A stretch of 64,000 bases of DNA from Streptomyces echinatus (GTDB lineage: Bacteria > Actinomycetota > Actinomycetes > Streptomycetales > Streptomycetaceae). A program made the translations under genes and the position numbers. How positions within the stretch are numbered: the first letter of the stretch is position 1; each line of letters begins with the position of its first letter. Below, in pieces: positions 40,848 through 50,393 of the stretch. The stretch covers positions 124,001-188,000 of the forward strand of contig NZ_JACHJK010000016.1 in the NCBI RefSeq assembly GCF_014203595.1, read 5' to 3'. Below the pieces are notes generated by a model. The model was not told the DNA's origin and ran no database searches. It saw nothing but the letters and a program-made list of their open reading frames with translations.

Positions 40848-42731
40848 ATGGCGCCGGAGAGCCGCGACGAGGTTCGGCAACGGATCGACTCGCTGTACGA
40901 CCAGGCCGAGAACGCCACCGGTAACTTCAACGCGACCCGGGCCATGGCCCTGCGGACGCGGTCACGGGGCGTTCCGCTGGCCAAGAAGCCTGCCCGGCGC
41001 TCGGATCCGGCGCTCGACCAGATCGCCCAGCGGTGGTTCGACTCGGCGCGCGGCAGGCTCGGGCCGACCGTCCCCGCCGCACTGCCCGCCGACCGTCTGC
41101 CCGATCCGGTACGCGAATTGCCGGCCGCCCCGGTCCGTTCCCCGGACCTGAACGGGGGCGGCGCCCTCACCGGCGGTGAGCGGGCAGCCCTGGAACCGGC
41201 GCCCTCGGCACCGGCACCCCAGGCCCTGGAGCGGGGCGTCGGCGGCACGACGGCCGAACTCCCGCCCCCAGGCACGGTGGCCGCACTGCCCGCCGCGGGC
41301 GCGGTGGCCGCACTGCCTGCGGGGGGTGCCGTGGCCGCACTGCCCGCCGGAGACGCGGTGGGCCCACTGCCCGCCGGAGGTGCGGCGGCCGCACTGCCGA
41401 CGGGCCTCGCCGTGGGCGTATCGCCGGCGGTGACGTCGACGGATGAGTGGGGGGTGCCGGCCGGCGCCGAGTCACACCCGCCCATGGGCTACGCACCCGA
41501 GCCGGCCGGCGGGCCGACGGCGGCACCGGTCGGCCTGGAGGCCCCCGCCGCAGGACCGGCGACACCGACCACACACGGCGGCTTGGCGTACCTGCCTGGC
41601 CCGCCAAGCCTGTCGGGCTTGCCTGGTGCATCGGGTCTGTCCGAGTTCGGGGAGCCGGAAGCGGTCGGCGGCGTTCCCACGGGGCCGGCCCTCCTCGCGG
41701 CCCCGGCTCCGCCCCACCCCCGGGACCAGGGCCGGGCACCCAGGCCGCTGCCCGGTACCGCCGGGTTCGGCAGCTTCTCCCCCGCCGCGGCCAAGGCGGC
41801 CGGCCGGAGCAGGCTCGCCACCGCCGGCGAACTCCTCACCCGTCACACCGCCCCGCCCACCTGGTCGGCCCAGGCGGTCCAGGCGCCGGCCGCACCCGGA
41901 CCGGTCCCGGCCGCCGACCTGCCGCCCGCCACCGTCGACGGGACGACCGGCACGGGCACCTTCGCGTACGCCACCGACATACCGGGCACCAGCACGTACG
42001 CCACCGACCCGTCCTTCACCGGCGCCTCCGCCACGGGCGCGAGCACCATCACCCCCTCCGCCACGGGCGCGTACACCATCACCCCCTCCGCCACGGGCCC
42101 CTACGCCGACGCCCTCTCCGCCGTCGGCACCTACACCGGCACCCCCTCCGTCACCGGCGCGTACGCCACCGATCCCTCCGCAACCGGCACGTACGCCGAG
42201 GCCCCCTCCGCCACCGGCACTTACGCCACCGGTACGTACGCCGCCCACCCCTCCGTCACCGCCCCCTTCGCCACCGGCTCCGGGTCCGTCCCGTATCCGG
42301 CCGCTCCCGGCGCCGCCCTCGCGCCCCCGACGGGGGTCCCCGCGGATACACCGGCGCCGGAGTCGCCCCGCGCCCTCCGCGCCGCCAAGGCGATCGCGTT
42401 CGCCCGTGCGCAGATCGGGAAGCCGTGCGTGTGGGGTGCGACAGGGCCGGATTCGTACGACTGCTCAAGCCTCACCCAGGCCGCGTGGCGGGCCGCCGGC
42501 GTCACGCTGCCGCGCGCCGCGCACGAGCAGGCGGTGGCCGGGACCCAGGTGACGACGGGCGGGCTCGAACCCGGTGATCTGGTCCTCTTCTTCGACGACG
42601 ACCGGCACGTGGGCCTCCATGTCGGCGGCGGCATGATGGTGCACGCCCCGGGGCCGGGTTCGACCATCCGCGAGGAGTCGGTCTACGGCGCCGGGGAGGC
42701 GGCCATCCGCCGGATCGTCCGGCCGGCCTGA
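40848..42731 (+). CDS. NlpC/P60 peptidase with long repetitive Ala/Pro/Thr region
   Basis: A 627-residue protein. A charged N-terminal helical part (RDEVRQRIDSLYDQAENATG) resembles the start of Streptomyces NlpC/P60 proteins. Residues 110-500 are low-complexity: first units like PAGGAVAAL, later about nine 10-residue units of the PSATGxY type that are also repeated at DNA level (30 bases, 42010-42280). The C-terminal 120 residues are the NlpC/P60 cysteine peptidase: SYDCSSLTQAAW (Cys), GDLVLFFDDDRHVGLHVGGG (His) and the following polar residue. These enzymes cut peptidoglycan stem peptides. No signal peptide is evident, which is unusual. An ATG at 40848 follows AAGGAG. Confidence 0.88.
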   Translation: MAPESRDEVRQRIDSLYDQAENATGNFNATRAMALRTRSRGVPLAKKPARRSDPALDQIAQRWFDSARGRLGPTVPAALPADRLPDPVRELPAAPVRSPDLNGGGALTGGERAALEPAPSAPAPQALERGVGGTTAELPPPGTVAALPAAGAVAALPAGGAVAALPAGDAVGPLPAGGAAAALPTGLAVGVSPAVTSTDEWGVPAGAESHPPMGYAPEPAGGPTAAPVGLEAPAAGPATPTTHGGLAYLPGPPSLSGLPGASGLSEFGEPEAVGGVPTGPALLAAPAPPHPRDQGRAPRPLPGTAGFGSFSPAAAKAAGRSRLATAGELLTRHTAPPTWSAQAVQAPAAPGPVPAADLPPATVDGTTGTGTFAYATDIPGTSTYATDPSFTGASATGASTITPSATGAYTITPSATGPYADALSAVGTYTGTPSVTGAYATDPSATGTYAEAPSATGTYATGTYAAHPSVTAPFATGSGSVPYPAAPGAALAPPTGVPADTPAPESPRALRAAKAIAFARAQIGKPCVWGATGPDSYDCSSLTQAAWRAAGVTLPRAAHEQAVAGTQVTTGGLEPGDLVLFFDDDRHVGLHVGGGMMVHAPGPGSTIREESVYGAGEAAIRRIVRPA

Positions 42732-43119
42732 CCGCGCTCGGCCCAGGCGTCGCCGGGCGCGCCGGCCCCGCGGTGGTCGAGCGTGTCTCGGCCACGGGGC
42801 GCCAGGTGAGGCCGGATTCTCGGACGCTCCGGCCGGCGTCGGCACGGAAGCGGCTGCCGAGGTGACGGCGGATGCGGTCACGGGTGAGGCCGACGGCCGG
42901 GGCCCAGGACCCCGCTTCCATCCGCCTTCGTACCAGGTGGCGCCACCGAAGCCGCCGCCGGCCGTCGCCGCGACACTCGCCCCCGGCGCGACCGCCCCGT
43001 GTGCCCGCCGACGCCCGCTCGCCCCGCGCCGCCGGCCCGGCCCCCGGGCATGCATAAGCAACCCCTGGAAAGGCCATAAGATCAGCTTATGAGGTCATAG
43101 ACCCGACCCCCGTACCAAC

Positions 43120-43141
43120 TTAGGTCTGCCTTAGTTTAGGC
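43120..43141 (+). promoter_or_regulatory. Possible iron-box (DmdR/IdeR-like) site upstream of fprA
   Basis: TTAGGTCTGCCTTAGTTTAG contains two TTAG(G) elements and a CCTTA, resembling the TTAGGTTAGGCTNACCTAA consensus of DmdR1/IdeR boxes, but degenerate. It ends 42 bases before the fprA start, inside an unusually AT-rich stretch. Flavin reductases of this kind could be linked to iron supply. The rest of 42732-43182 has no gene. Confidence 0.35.
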
Positions 43142-43182
43142 TTCCTGATCAAGTCGCCCATTCACTCGAAGGGAACCTGATC

Positions 43183-44547
43183 ATGCCGCGCCCCCTGCGG
43201 GTAGCCATCGTCGGAGCCGGCCCCGCCGGGATCTACGCCGCCGACGCCCTGCTCAAGTCCGAGGTGGCCGCCGACCCCGGCGTGTCCATCGACCTCTTCG
43301 AGCGGATGCCCGCCCCGTTCGGCCTGATCCGGTACGGCGTCGCGCCGGACCACCCGCGCATCAAGGGCATCATCACCGCCCTCCACCAGGTGCTGGACAA
43401 GCCGCAGATCCGTCTGTTCGGCAACGTCGACTACCCGACGGACCTCAGCCTGGACGACCTGCGCGCCTTCTACGACGCGGTGATCTTCTCCACCGGCGCG
43501 ACGGCCGACCGCGCGCTGTCCATACCCGGCATCGACCTGGACGGCTCCTACGGCGCCGCCGACTTCGTCTCCTGGTACGACGGCCACCCGGACGTGCCGC
43601 GCACCTGGCCGCTGGAGGCCGAGAAGGTCGCCGTGCTCGGCGTCGGCAACGTCGCCCTGGACGTGGCCCGCGTCCTGGCCAAGACCGCCGACGAACTGCT
43701 GCCGACGGAGATCCCGCCGAACGTCCACGACGGTCTGAAGGCCAACAAGGCCGTCGAGATCCACGTCTTCGGCCGCCGGGGCCCGGCGCAGGCGAAGTTC
43801 AGCCCGATGGAGCTGCGCGAGCTGGACCACTCCCCGAACATCGAGGTCATCGTCGACCCCGAGGACATCGACTACGACGAGGGCTCGATCGAGACCCGGC
43901 GCGGCAACAAGCAGGCCGACATGGTCGCCAAGACGCTGGAGAACTGGGCGATCCGGGACGCGGGCGACCGCCCGCACAAGCTGTTCCTGCACTTCTTCGA
44001 GTCGCCGGCCGAGATCCTCGGCGAGGACGGCAAGGTCGTCGGCCTGCGCACCGAGCGCACCGCCCTGGACGGCACCGGCAACGTCAAGGGCACCGGTGAG
44101 TTCAAGGACTGGGACGTCACGGCCGTCTACCGCGCGGTCGGCTACCTGTCCGAGAAGCTGCCCAAGCTGCCCTGGGACCTCGACTCCGGGACCGTCCCCG
44201 ACGAGGGCGGCCGGGTGATCGAGGAGGGCGGCACCCACCTGCAGTCCACCTACGTCACCGGCTGGATCCGGCGCGGCCCGGTCGGCCTCATCGGTCACAC
44301 CAAGGGTGACGCCAACGAGACCGTGGCCAACCTGCTGGACGACTACGCCCACGGCCGGCTGCACGCCCCCTCCGCGCCCGAGCCGGAGGCCGTGGACGCC
44401 TTCCTCGCCGAGCGGAACGTCCGCTTCACCACCTGGGACGGCTGGTACAAGCTGGACGCCGCCGAGCGCGCCCTGGGCGAGCCGCAGGGCCGCGAGCGGG
44501 TGAAGATCGTCGAGCGTGAGGACATGCTGCGGGAGAGCGGGGCGTAA
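43183..44547 (+). CDS. fprA: Ferredoxin/adrenodoxin-NADP+ reductase, FprA type
   Basis: A 454-residue FAD enzyme of the adrenodoxin-reductase group that moves electrons from NADPH to ferredoxins. The FAD loop is VAIVGAGPAGIYAADAL at the N-terminus; FERMPAPFGLIRYGVAPDHP is the diagnostic family motif; the NADP loop is VAVLGVGNVALDVARVL; the C-terminus has GWIRRGPVGLIGHTKGDA, the second FAD contact. Length matches mycobacterial FprA. An ATG at 43183 follows GAAGGGAA. It can serve P450s or sulfite/iron metabolism. It ends in a strong hairpin shared with the convergent large gene. Confidence 0.95.
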   Translation: MPRPLRVAIVGAGPAGIYAADALLKSEVAADPGVSIDLFERMPAPFGLIRYGVAPDHPRIKGIITALHQVLDKPQIRLFGNVDYPTDLSLDDLRAFYDAVIFSTGATADRALSIPGIDLDGSYGAADFVSWYDGHPDVPRTWPLEAEKVAVLGVGNVALDVARVLAKTADELLPTEIPPNVHDGLKANKAVEIHVFGRRGPAQAKFSPMELRELDHSPNIEVIVDPEDIDYDEGSIETRRGNKQADMVAKTLENWAIRDAGDRPHKLFLHFFESPAEILGEDGKVVGLRTERTALDGTGNVKGTGEFKDWDVTAVYRAVGYLSEKLPKLPWDLDSGTVPDEGGRVIEEGGTHLQSTYVTGWIRRGPVGLIGHTKGDANETVANLLDDYAHGRLHAPSAPEPEAVDAFLAERNVRFTTWDGWYKLDAAERALGEPQGRERVKIVEREDMLRESGA

Positions 44548-44567
44548 GTTCCCTGCTCCTCTCGGGC

Positions 44568-44600
44568 CCCGGGGGGCCGGCGCCGCGCCGGCCCCCCGGG
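44568..44600. terminator. Strong bidirectional hairpin between fprA and the large gene
   Basis: A perfect 15-base stem (CCCGGGGGGCCGGCG / CGCCGGCCCCCCGGG) with a 3-base loop starts about 20 bases after the fprA stop and about 5 bases from the stop of the convergent gene. It should terminate both. Confidence 0.85.
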
Positions 44601-44604
44601 CGGT

Positions 44605-47600
44605 TCAGGCCCCCGCCGCCTGCGCGAACAGCTCGTGCAGCGGCACCGGGGACAGCAGCCGGGTGAAGGGGCCGTCCAGACGCTTGCCCGCCCGGACCGC
44701 GCCGTGGGTGTCCAGCTTGCCGCTCTCCACGGGCAGATGGGGGGCGTCGAGTGTCTCCCAGGTGCCGTGGGCGAAGGCCGTGCGCCCGGCCCTGGCCCGC
44801 CGGCCGGTCTCCACGGCCCCGACCGCCACCAGCTCCGCCTGCGCCGCCTTGTGCCGGTCGGCCGTCCAGCCGTTCCAGCGGCGGACGTTGCGGTCCGTCG
44901 GCCGGGCGAGCGCGTGCAGCTGGAGATGGAGCGCCGCGGCGTCCGTGCCGACCCCGAGCCGCCCCGCGACCGCGGCGACCAGGTCGGGCACGCTCAGCGC
45001 GGGGTTGGCCTCGTAGCCCCCGACGGGCACGGGTGTCCCGTCGGCGCGGGCCGCCATCCGGGCGAGGCCGTCGAACAGGGCCCGGGTGCGGGTGAGTTCC
45101 CGCCGGAGTCCGGGCAGGTCCAGCCGGTCGCACAGCTCCAGCGCCCGCGCCACCTTCTCCGGTTCCGCGAGGGCGGCCGTACGCAGAAAGACGTCCCCGC
45201 TCGGGACGGCGACGACGAACATCCCGTCGTCCACCGCCGTGGGAGCCTCCGGCACGGTGTCCGGGAGCGGTTCGGGGCACGGGACCACGGTGCCCGCGTA
45301 GGGCCGGAAGGCCGGATCCCCCGCGGCCTTCCGGGCCAGGGCCGGACAGCCCGGCAGCTCGACCAGCGTGTCGGGCGCGGCGGACCAGTCCCGCAGGCCC
45401 TTGTGCAGTCTCAGCGCGCCGTCGGCCGCGGGGTCGCCGGCCGGCCGCTCGGTCAGGGCCCAGGCGATCACGGACAGCGTCTCGGTGTGCGGGGCCCGGT
45501 CGCGGCGTATCCATTCGCCGGGTGTGCCGTCCGGCTCCGCCCGGTGCAGGTGGAGCCGGCCGCCGCGGCTGACGGCCAGAACCTGTGCGCCCGGTTCGGC
45601 CGGCGGGCGGCCCGTGGGCAGGGCGCGGGCCCAGTCGGCGGGCAGGCCGAGGTCCGCCTCCAGGGTTTGCGCCAGTTCCTCGTCGACGTAGGGCCGGGTG
45701 CCGAGCAGTTCGGCCCAGACGGCCGCCATGCGTTCCGCGGCCCGGGCCAGGCCGTCCGCCGTCCACAGCTCGGCCGGGTCCTCGGGAAGTCCGGCGGCCA
45801 GCAGCGCGCGCCGGCCGGGGGCGCCGAGCCGGTGCCGGAAGCCGTCGTACTCCGCGGCCGTGGTCCTGTTCGCCTTGTAGGGCTTGGAACGCAGCATCCT
45901 GGCGTGCTCCTGGTACCCCTCGCGGCTCGGGAGGCCGCCGAGGGCCAGGGTGGCGACGGGGCGCCGTACTCCGGTGCGCCAGGCGAAGACGGCGAGGGCC
46001 TCCGGGGTCAGCTGGACCGGTCCGTCGCGTTCGACCAGGTCCAGGAGGCGGAGCAGGCGGGCGGCGTCGTCCCGGGTGATCGTGACGGTCCGCTCCTCCT
46101 CGGCGCCGGCCGGGGCGGGTGCGGCGGCCGGCTGCACGAAGCGGGAGAGGCTGCCGCGGACGGGGCCCGCCGCCGTGTCCCGCACGGCGGCCGCCTCCTC
46201 CCGCGGGGCCCGGCCGGTGCGCCAGGTGCCGCCGGGTTCGGCGAAGGGCTGCCGGCTCCAGGTCCGCAGCAGGGCGTTCAGCGCGGTGCGTTCGTCCGCG
46301 GGTGTGGTCTCCACGGCGGCCCGCCAGGCGACGGCGTCGATGTGGCCCAGCAGCACCTGCCATTCCGCGGGACGTGCGGGCGGGGCCAGGCGGCGGGTCT
46401 CGTCGTCGATCTCGCCGCGCAGGAAGCGGCCGTCGGCGGCGAGGGCGGTGAGCGTGCCGGGGTGCCGCCCGGGGACGTGGGCCTCGTAGGCACGCAGGTC
46501 GGGCAGCAGTCCGGACAGGGCGGGGAGGAGCGCGGTGTCGGGAACGCCGGCGGGGAGGTCCACCACCGGGCCGGAGCGCATGATCCCGACGCGCCGGGAC
46601 AGCTCCTCACGGCGGCGCAGGACGCCGGCCGCGAGCCGGGCCGCGCGGACCACTCCGTCCCGCACTCGGGCGTCGCCGGCCTCGGGCAGCAGCCGGGCGA
46701 CCCGCTCGCGCAGCCCTTCGTCGTCCGGGGTGTCCAGGGCGGCGTCCAGGAGGGCGCGCACGGTCGCGCCGGAGACGGTGCGCAGCGCCTTGGAGGAGCG
46801 TTCGTCACGGGGGGTGAGGAAGTGCCAGAACGCGGGCGGCGGGACCGGGCCGGCCTGCTCGCCGAGGGTGGGCGGATGATCGCGGTCGCGTCCGGAGGGC
46901 GGGGCGAAGCCGTGCACCTGCCACAGCAGCGAGTTGTCCGCGGAGGCGTGGCAGCGGATCGTCGTCTCGCCGACGGTGACGGCGTCCTCGCCGACCTCGG
47001 GGAGGCCGATGATGCCCCACGGGTGGCGGCCGAAGCGGCGGCTGCGGTAGCGGGCGGTGCGGCCGTCGACCGACTCCAGCAGGAACTCGGTGGGTGAAGG
47101 GCCCTGGTAGGGCGTGCGGTTGAGGACGCGGCAGCCGACCAGCTGTCCGTCCTGGCCGAACGGGGAGGCCGGGGCCTCCTCCGGCAGCTCGGCGAGGAAC
47201 TGACCGCCTTCGAACTCCTCCATGCCGGGCGGGAGTTCCCGGTCGCGGTGGAAGTCCGGCAGCGTGCGGTCGGCCGCGGGGGCGCCGGTCACGGGGTCGT
47301 GGGGCGTCCAGTTGCCGCGGGTGTGGAACACCTCGGCGCCGAAGAACCGCCGGCCGTCGCTCAGCTGGAAGTCATGGCCGCCGATGCCCTCGCGCCCGCC
47401 CGGCCGCAGCACCCGCTGCCCGTCGAACCGGCCCTGACGGTCCGGCGTCTCGAACTGGTACCCGAACCCGCCTCGGATCAGTCCGCCGTACGGCCGCAGC
47501 CCGAAGCCGTCCTCCGGGGTGAATATCTCGTGCGGCCGGTCGGTCCAGAACGCCCCTTCGGCGGACGACGACTGGCGGTCGCCGGGGCGCCAGCTGACGA

Positions 47601-49200
47601 GGAATTCCCCGCCGGCGTAGTGCACGGTGTGCGAGGCCGCGTCGTCCGGCACCCGGAAGGTGCAGGTCGCCCGGGTGCCGGCGGGGTCGACGGCCACGGC
47701 GCGGCCGGCGCCGAAGACGGTGAGGACGGGCCAGGTGCAGGTGACGCGAAGCGTGTCGGCCGGGTCGAAGCCGGCGAGGGCCGCGTCCAGGGCGGGCCAG
47801 CCCAGCTCCTCCGGGAGCCCGGCGTGCAGCGCGCGGGCCAGCGGGCCGGTGAGGTCCAGCCCGGCCAGCGCCTCCTCGATGCCGTCCAGGGCGACGGCGG
47901 TGGGCCGGTCGAGGAGGCCGGCCAGTTCGGTGACCGCCTCGTCGGCGGCGGCGAGTCCGCCGCCGCGCAGCGCGCCGAGCAGTCCCTCGACACGGGTGTG
48001 CACCTCGGCGGTGATGCCGGCGTTCTCCGGGAGCCGGGTGATCGCCGTGCCGGCGCCGCGCAGACCTTCGTGCACCGTGCCCTCCAGGCGGCGGCCGAAC
48101 ACCGGGTGCGCGGCCAGGGCCTTCAGGTCGCGGCGTGACCGGTCGTCCCAGAAGGTCAGACGCACGGCGTCACCCGGGTCCTCGACGGCGATGCCCTCGG
48201 CGAGGCAGGCGTCCAGGAGGTCGGCGTCCAGGTCCGGCCAGCGGTACCGGTCCTCGTGGATCACCACGGGTGTGGCCGCGGCGCGCAGCCGGGGGGCGAA
48301 CCGGGAGAGGATGTCGAAGAGTTCGGCGGGCATGGGCTGGCGGGTCACGCCGCCGTACGCCACTTTCCGGTGCCGGTACGTGCGCGTGTACCGGCGCAGC
48401 CAGCCGGCCGTGCCGCCCTCCGGATCGAGGTGGCCGGCCGCGGCCGCGTCCACGATGCCGCCGCGCAGCAGCAGGCGCAGCCAGGACGCCGCGTCCTTGC
48501 GGGACTCGGGGAACAGGTCGAGCAGAGCGGCCCGCACCCGCGGTTCTTGCGGATGGTCGCCCAGCGGGCCCGCGGCGGCCTCCAGCAGGGCGTCCGGGAC
48601 CGCCTTGCCGTGTGCGGCACCGAGGACGTGTCCGAGGACCCGGGCGTCCTCGTCGGTGCCGAGGCCGGCGGCCCGGGCGGAGGCCGCGATCCGGCGGGCG
48701 AGGTCCGCGGGGAGGTCTCCGGGCGAGGCCGCCCAGGCGGTGAGCACGCGCACGTACTCCTCGTGTGCCGTGACGGGCGGCAACTGCCCGGCCAGCCAGC
48801 GCTGGTGGTCGCTCAGCTCCTTCACCGGCAGAGCTCCACGCGTCGCGAACAGATACGCGTTGGCCCGCCGCCAGTCCGGGTCGACGGGCAGCGCGTGCTC
48901 CTGTTCCGCCTTGCGGGCCAGGGTGTACGCCTTGGCGGCGGCACCGCCGGGGTAACCCAGCAGACGGTGGCCCACCGTGTCCCAGAACCAGGGCTGCCGG
49001 GCGGGGGGAAGGCCGCTCGCCGGCCGACGCAGCCGCTCCAGGCAGCGCCCCATCCTGGGATACGCCGCCGACACGGCCGACGAGACCTCGCCGAGCAGGG
49101 CGACGGCGGCGGTCTCCGCGCCCGGGTCGTGCGACGTGACCCAGCGCGCGTAGGTCGTGGACCGATGGGGTTCCGTGGGCAGCAGGTCGTGAGTGAGCAT
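44605..49200 (-). CDS. Very large cytosolic protein of unknown function (1,531 residues)
   Basis: A single open frame with no signal peptide or membrane segment. The N-terminal 500 residues are helical and Leu/Ala/Arg-rich (HEAT-like in appearance). The central part alternates beta segments with many Trp, Tyr and Gly (GGLIRGGFGYQFETPD, DGRRFFGAEVFHTRGNW, RYRSRRFGRHPWGIIGLPEV). The C-terminal 250 residues resemble a winged-helix-like end (PTDRNVRRWNGWTADRHKAA, LVAVGAVETGRRARAGRTAF). I remember similar long Streptomyces proteins annotated only as DNA-binding and sometimes encoded near MoxR-type ATPase and VWA genes, but neither partner is next to it here. Start at the ATG at 49200; an in-frame start at 49272 is less likely. 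Confidence 0.75.
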   Translation of the reverse strand: MLTHDLLPTEPHRSTTYARWVTSHDPGAETAAVALLGEVSSAVSAAYPRMGRCLERLRRPASGLPPARQPWFWDTVGHRLLGYPGGAAAKAYTLARKAEQEHALPVDPDWRRANAYLFATRGALPVKELSDHQRWLAGQLPPVTAHEEYVRVLTAWAASPGDLPADLARRIAASARAAGLGTDEDARVLGHVLGAAHGKAVPDALLEAAAGPLGDHPQEPRVRAALLDLFPESRKDAASWLRLLLRGGIVDAAAAGHLDPEGGTAGWLRRYTRTYRHRKVAYGGVTRQPMPAELFDILSRFAPRLRAAATPVVIHEDRYRWPDLDADLLDACLAEGIAVEDPGDAVRLTFWDDRSRRDLKALAAHPVFGRRLEGTVHEGLRGAGTAITRLPENAGITAEVHTRVEGLLGALRGGGLAAADEAVTELAGLLDRPTAVALDGIEEALAGLDLTGPLARALHAGLPEELGWPALDAALAGFDPADTLRVTCTWPVLTVFGAGRAVAVDPAGTRATCTFRVPDDAASHTVHYAGGEFLVSWRPGDRQSSSAEGAFWTDRPHEIFTPEDGFGLRPYGGLIRGGFGYQFETPDRQGRFDGQRVLRPGGREGIGGHDFQLSDGRRFFGAEVFHTRGNWTPHDPVTGAPAADRTLPDFHRDRELPPGMEEFEGGQFLAELPEEAPASPFGQDGQLVGCRVLNRTPYQGPSPTEFLLESVDGRTARYRSRRFGRHPWGIIGLPEVGEDAVTVGETTIRCHASADNSLLWQVHGFAPPSGRDRDHPPTLGEQAGPVPPPAFWHFLTPRDERSSKALRTVSGATVRALLDAALDTPDDEGLRERVARLLPEAGDARVRDGVVRAARLAAGVLRRREELSRRVGIMRSGPVVDLPAGVPDTALLPALSGLLPDLRAYEAHVPGRHPGTLTALAADGRFLRGEIDDETRRLAPPARPAEWQVLLGHIDAVAWRAAVETTPADERTALNALLRTWSRQPFAEPGGTWRTGRAPREEAAAVRDTAAGPVRGSLSRFVQPAAAPAPAGAEEERTVTITRDDAARLLRLLDLVERDGPVQLTPEALAVFAWRTGVRRPVATLALGGLPSREGYQEHARMLRSKPYKANRTTAAEYDGFRHRLGAPGRRALLAAGLPEDPAELWTADGLARAAERMAAVWAELLGTRPYVDEELAQTLEADLGLPADWARALPTGRPPAEPGAQVLAVSRGGRLHLHRAEPDGTPGEWIRRDRAPHTETLSVIAWALTERPAGDPAADGALRLHKGLRDWSAAPDTLVELPGCPALARKAAGDPAFRPYAGTVVPCPEPLPDTVPEAPTAVDDGMFVVAVPSGDVFLRTAALAEPEKVARALELCDRLDLPGLRRELTRTRALFDGLARMAARADGTPVPVGGYEANPALSVPDLVAAVAGRLGVGTDAAALHLQLHALARPTDRNVRRWNGWTADRHKAAQAELVAVGAVETGRRARAGRTAFAHGTWETLDAPHLPVESGKLDTHGAVRAGKRLDGPFTRLLSPVPLHELFAQAAGA

Positions 49201-49357
49201 GCGGCGATCTTGACACGGGGGCCCGACACCCGGTCCGGGCCTGTGGACAACCGCCGGAAGCCGCCGGCCCACCCCTGTGGACGATCAGGGCCGCGTCCGG
49301 GGCCGTTCCGGGAAAACCCCCAACCCGGTTCCGGATAAGCCCTGTTAGGGTCCTGCG

Positions 49358-50323
49358 ATGTTCTCGTTGTCCGAACCGGCCTTCTTCACCCGCCTGCGCG
49401 AGGCCCGTCGCGTGCTCGTCGCAGGCGCCGGCGGCGGCTTCGACGTCTACGCCGGGCTTCCGCTCGCCCTCGCGCTGCGAGCGGCCGGCAAGGAGGTACA
49501 CCTGGCCAGCCTGTCCTTCGCCGATCTGTACGGCCTGGGCCTGGAGAACTGGGTCGACGTGGACGTCGCGGCCGTCCGTCCGCAAACCCCGCTGCGCGGC
49601 GACTACTTCCCCGAGCGTTCCCTCGCCCGGTGGCTGCGGTCCCAGGGCCTGCCCGACGTCGTGTACGCCTTTCCCCTCACGGGAGTCGCGCCGCTGCGGG
49701 CCGCGTACCGGGCGCTCCTGGACCACCTCGGCGGGGTGGACGCGATCGTGCTGGTGGACGGCGGCACGGACATCCTGATGCGCGGTGACGAGCACGGGCT
49801 CGGCACTCCGGAGGAGGACATGGCGAGCCTGGCCGCCGTCGCCGGGCTGGCGGAGGTCCCGCACCGCCTGGTGGCCTGCCTGGGCTTCGGGGTGGACGCC
49901 CACCACGGGGTCAACCACTCCCTGGTCCTGGAGAACCTGGCCGCTCTGGACCGCGCGGGCGGCTATCTCGGCGCGTTCTCCCTCCCGCGCGAGAGCCCTG
50001 AGGGTGCCGCCTACCTCGACGCGGTGGCCGACGCCCAGCGCTGCCACGTGAGCCGTCCGAGCATCGTGCACGGGTCCGTCTCCGCGGCGGTGCGCGGGGA
50101 CTTCGGCGACGTGCGGTTCACCGAACGCACCCGGGGCAGCGAGCTGTTCGTGAACCCGCTGATGTCGCTGTACTTCTGCGTCGACCTGCCCGCGCTGGCG
50201 GCCGCCAACCTCTACCTGTCCCGGCTGGAGAACACCGTGCTGATGCGGCAGATCAGCACGGAGATCGCCGGGTTCCGGGACGAGGTGCCCCGCCAGCGGC
50301 CGCCCCGCGCGTTCCCGCACTGA
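49358..50323 (+). CDS. DUF1152-family protein
   Basis: A 321-residue soluble protein of the DUF1152 family: RRVLVAGAGGGFDVYAGLPLALAL has a Rossmann-like Gly-rich loop, VDAIVLVDGGTDILMRGDE the conserved acidic motif, and RTRGSELFVNPLMSLYFCVDL the family C-terminus. The biochemical role of DUF1152 proteins is not established; the fold suggests nucleotide or sugar-nucleotide binding. ATG at 49358. It is divergent from the large protein gene with 157 bases between them. Confidence 0.88.
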   Translation: MFSLSEPAFFTRLREARRVLVAGAGGGFDVYAGLPLALALRAAGKEVHLASLSFADLYGLGLENWVDVDVAAVRPQTPLRGDYFPERSLARWLRSQGLPDVVYAFPLTGVAPLRAAYRALLDHLGGVDAIVLVDGGTDILMRGDEHGLGTPEEDMASLAAVAGLAEVPHRLVACLGFGVDAHHGVNHSLVLENLAALDRAGGYLGAFSLPRESPEGAAYLDAVADAQRCHVSRPSIVHGSVSAAVRGDFGDVRFTERTRGSELFVNPLMSLYFCVDLPALAAANLYLSRLENTVLMRQISTEIAGFRDEVPRQRPPRAFPH

Positions 50324-50393
50324 GAGCCGGCCGGGCCGGGCGGCGGCGCCCGGTACCAGTGCGGTCGGCGGCGCCCGGTACCGGTGCGGGAGG

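Noticed and set aside
44635..47097. 820-codon plus-strand frame opposite the large unknown gene
   Set aside because: Composition and codon positions fit the minus-strand gene; the plus translation is low-complexity Gly/Arg/Val/Pro.
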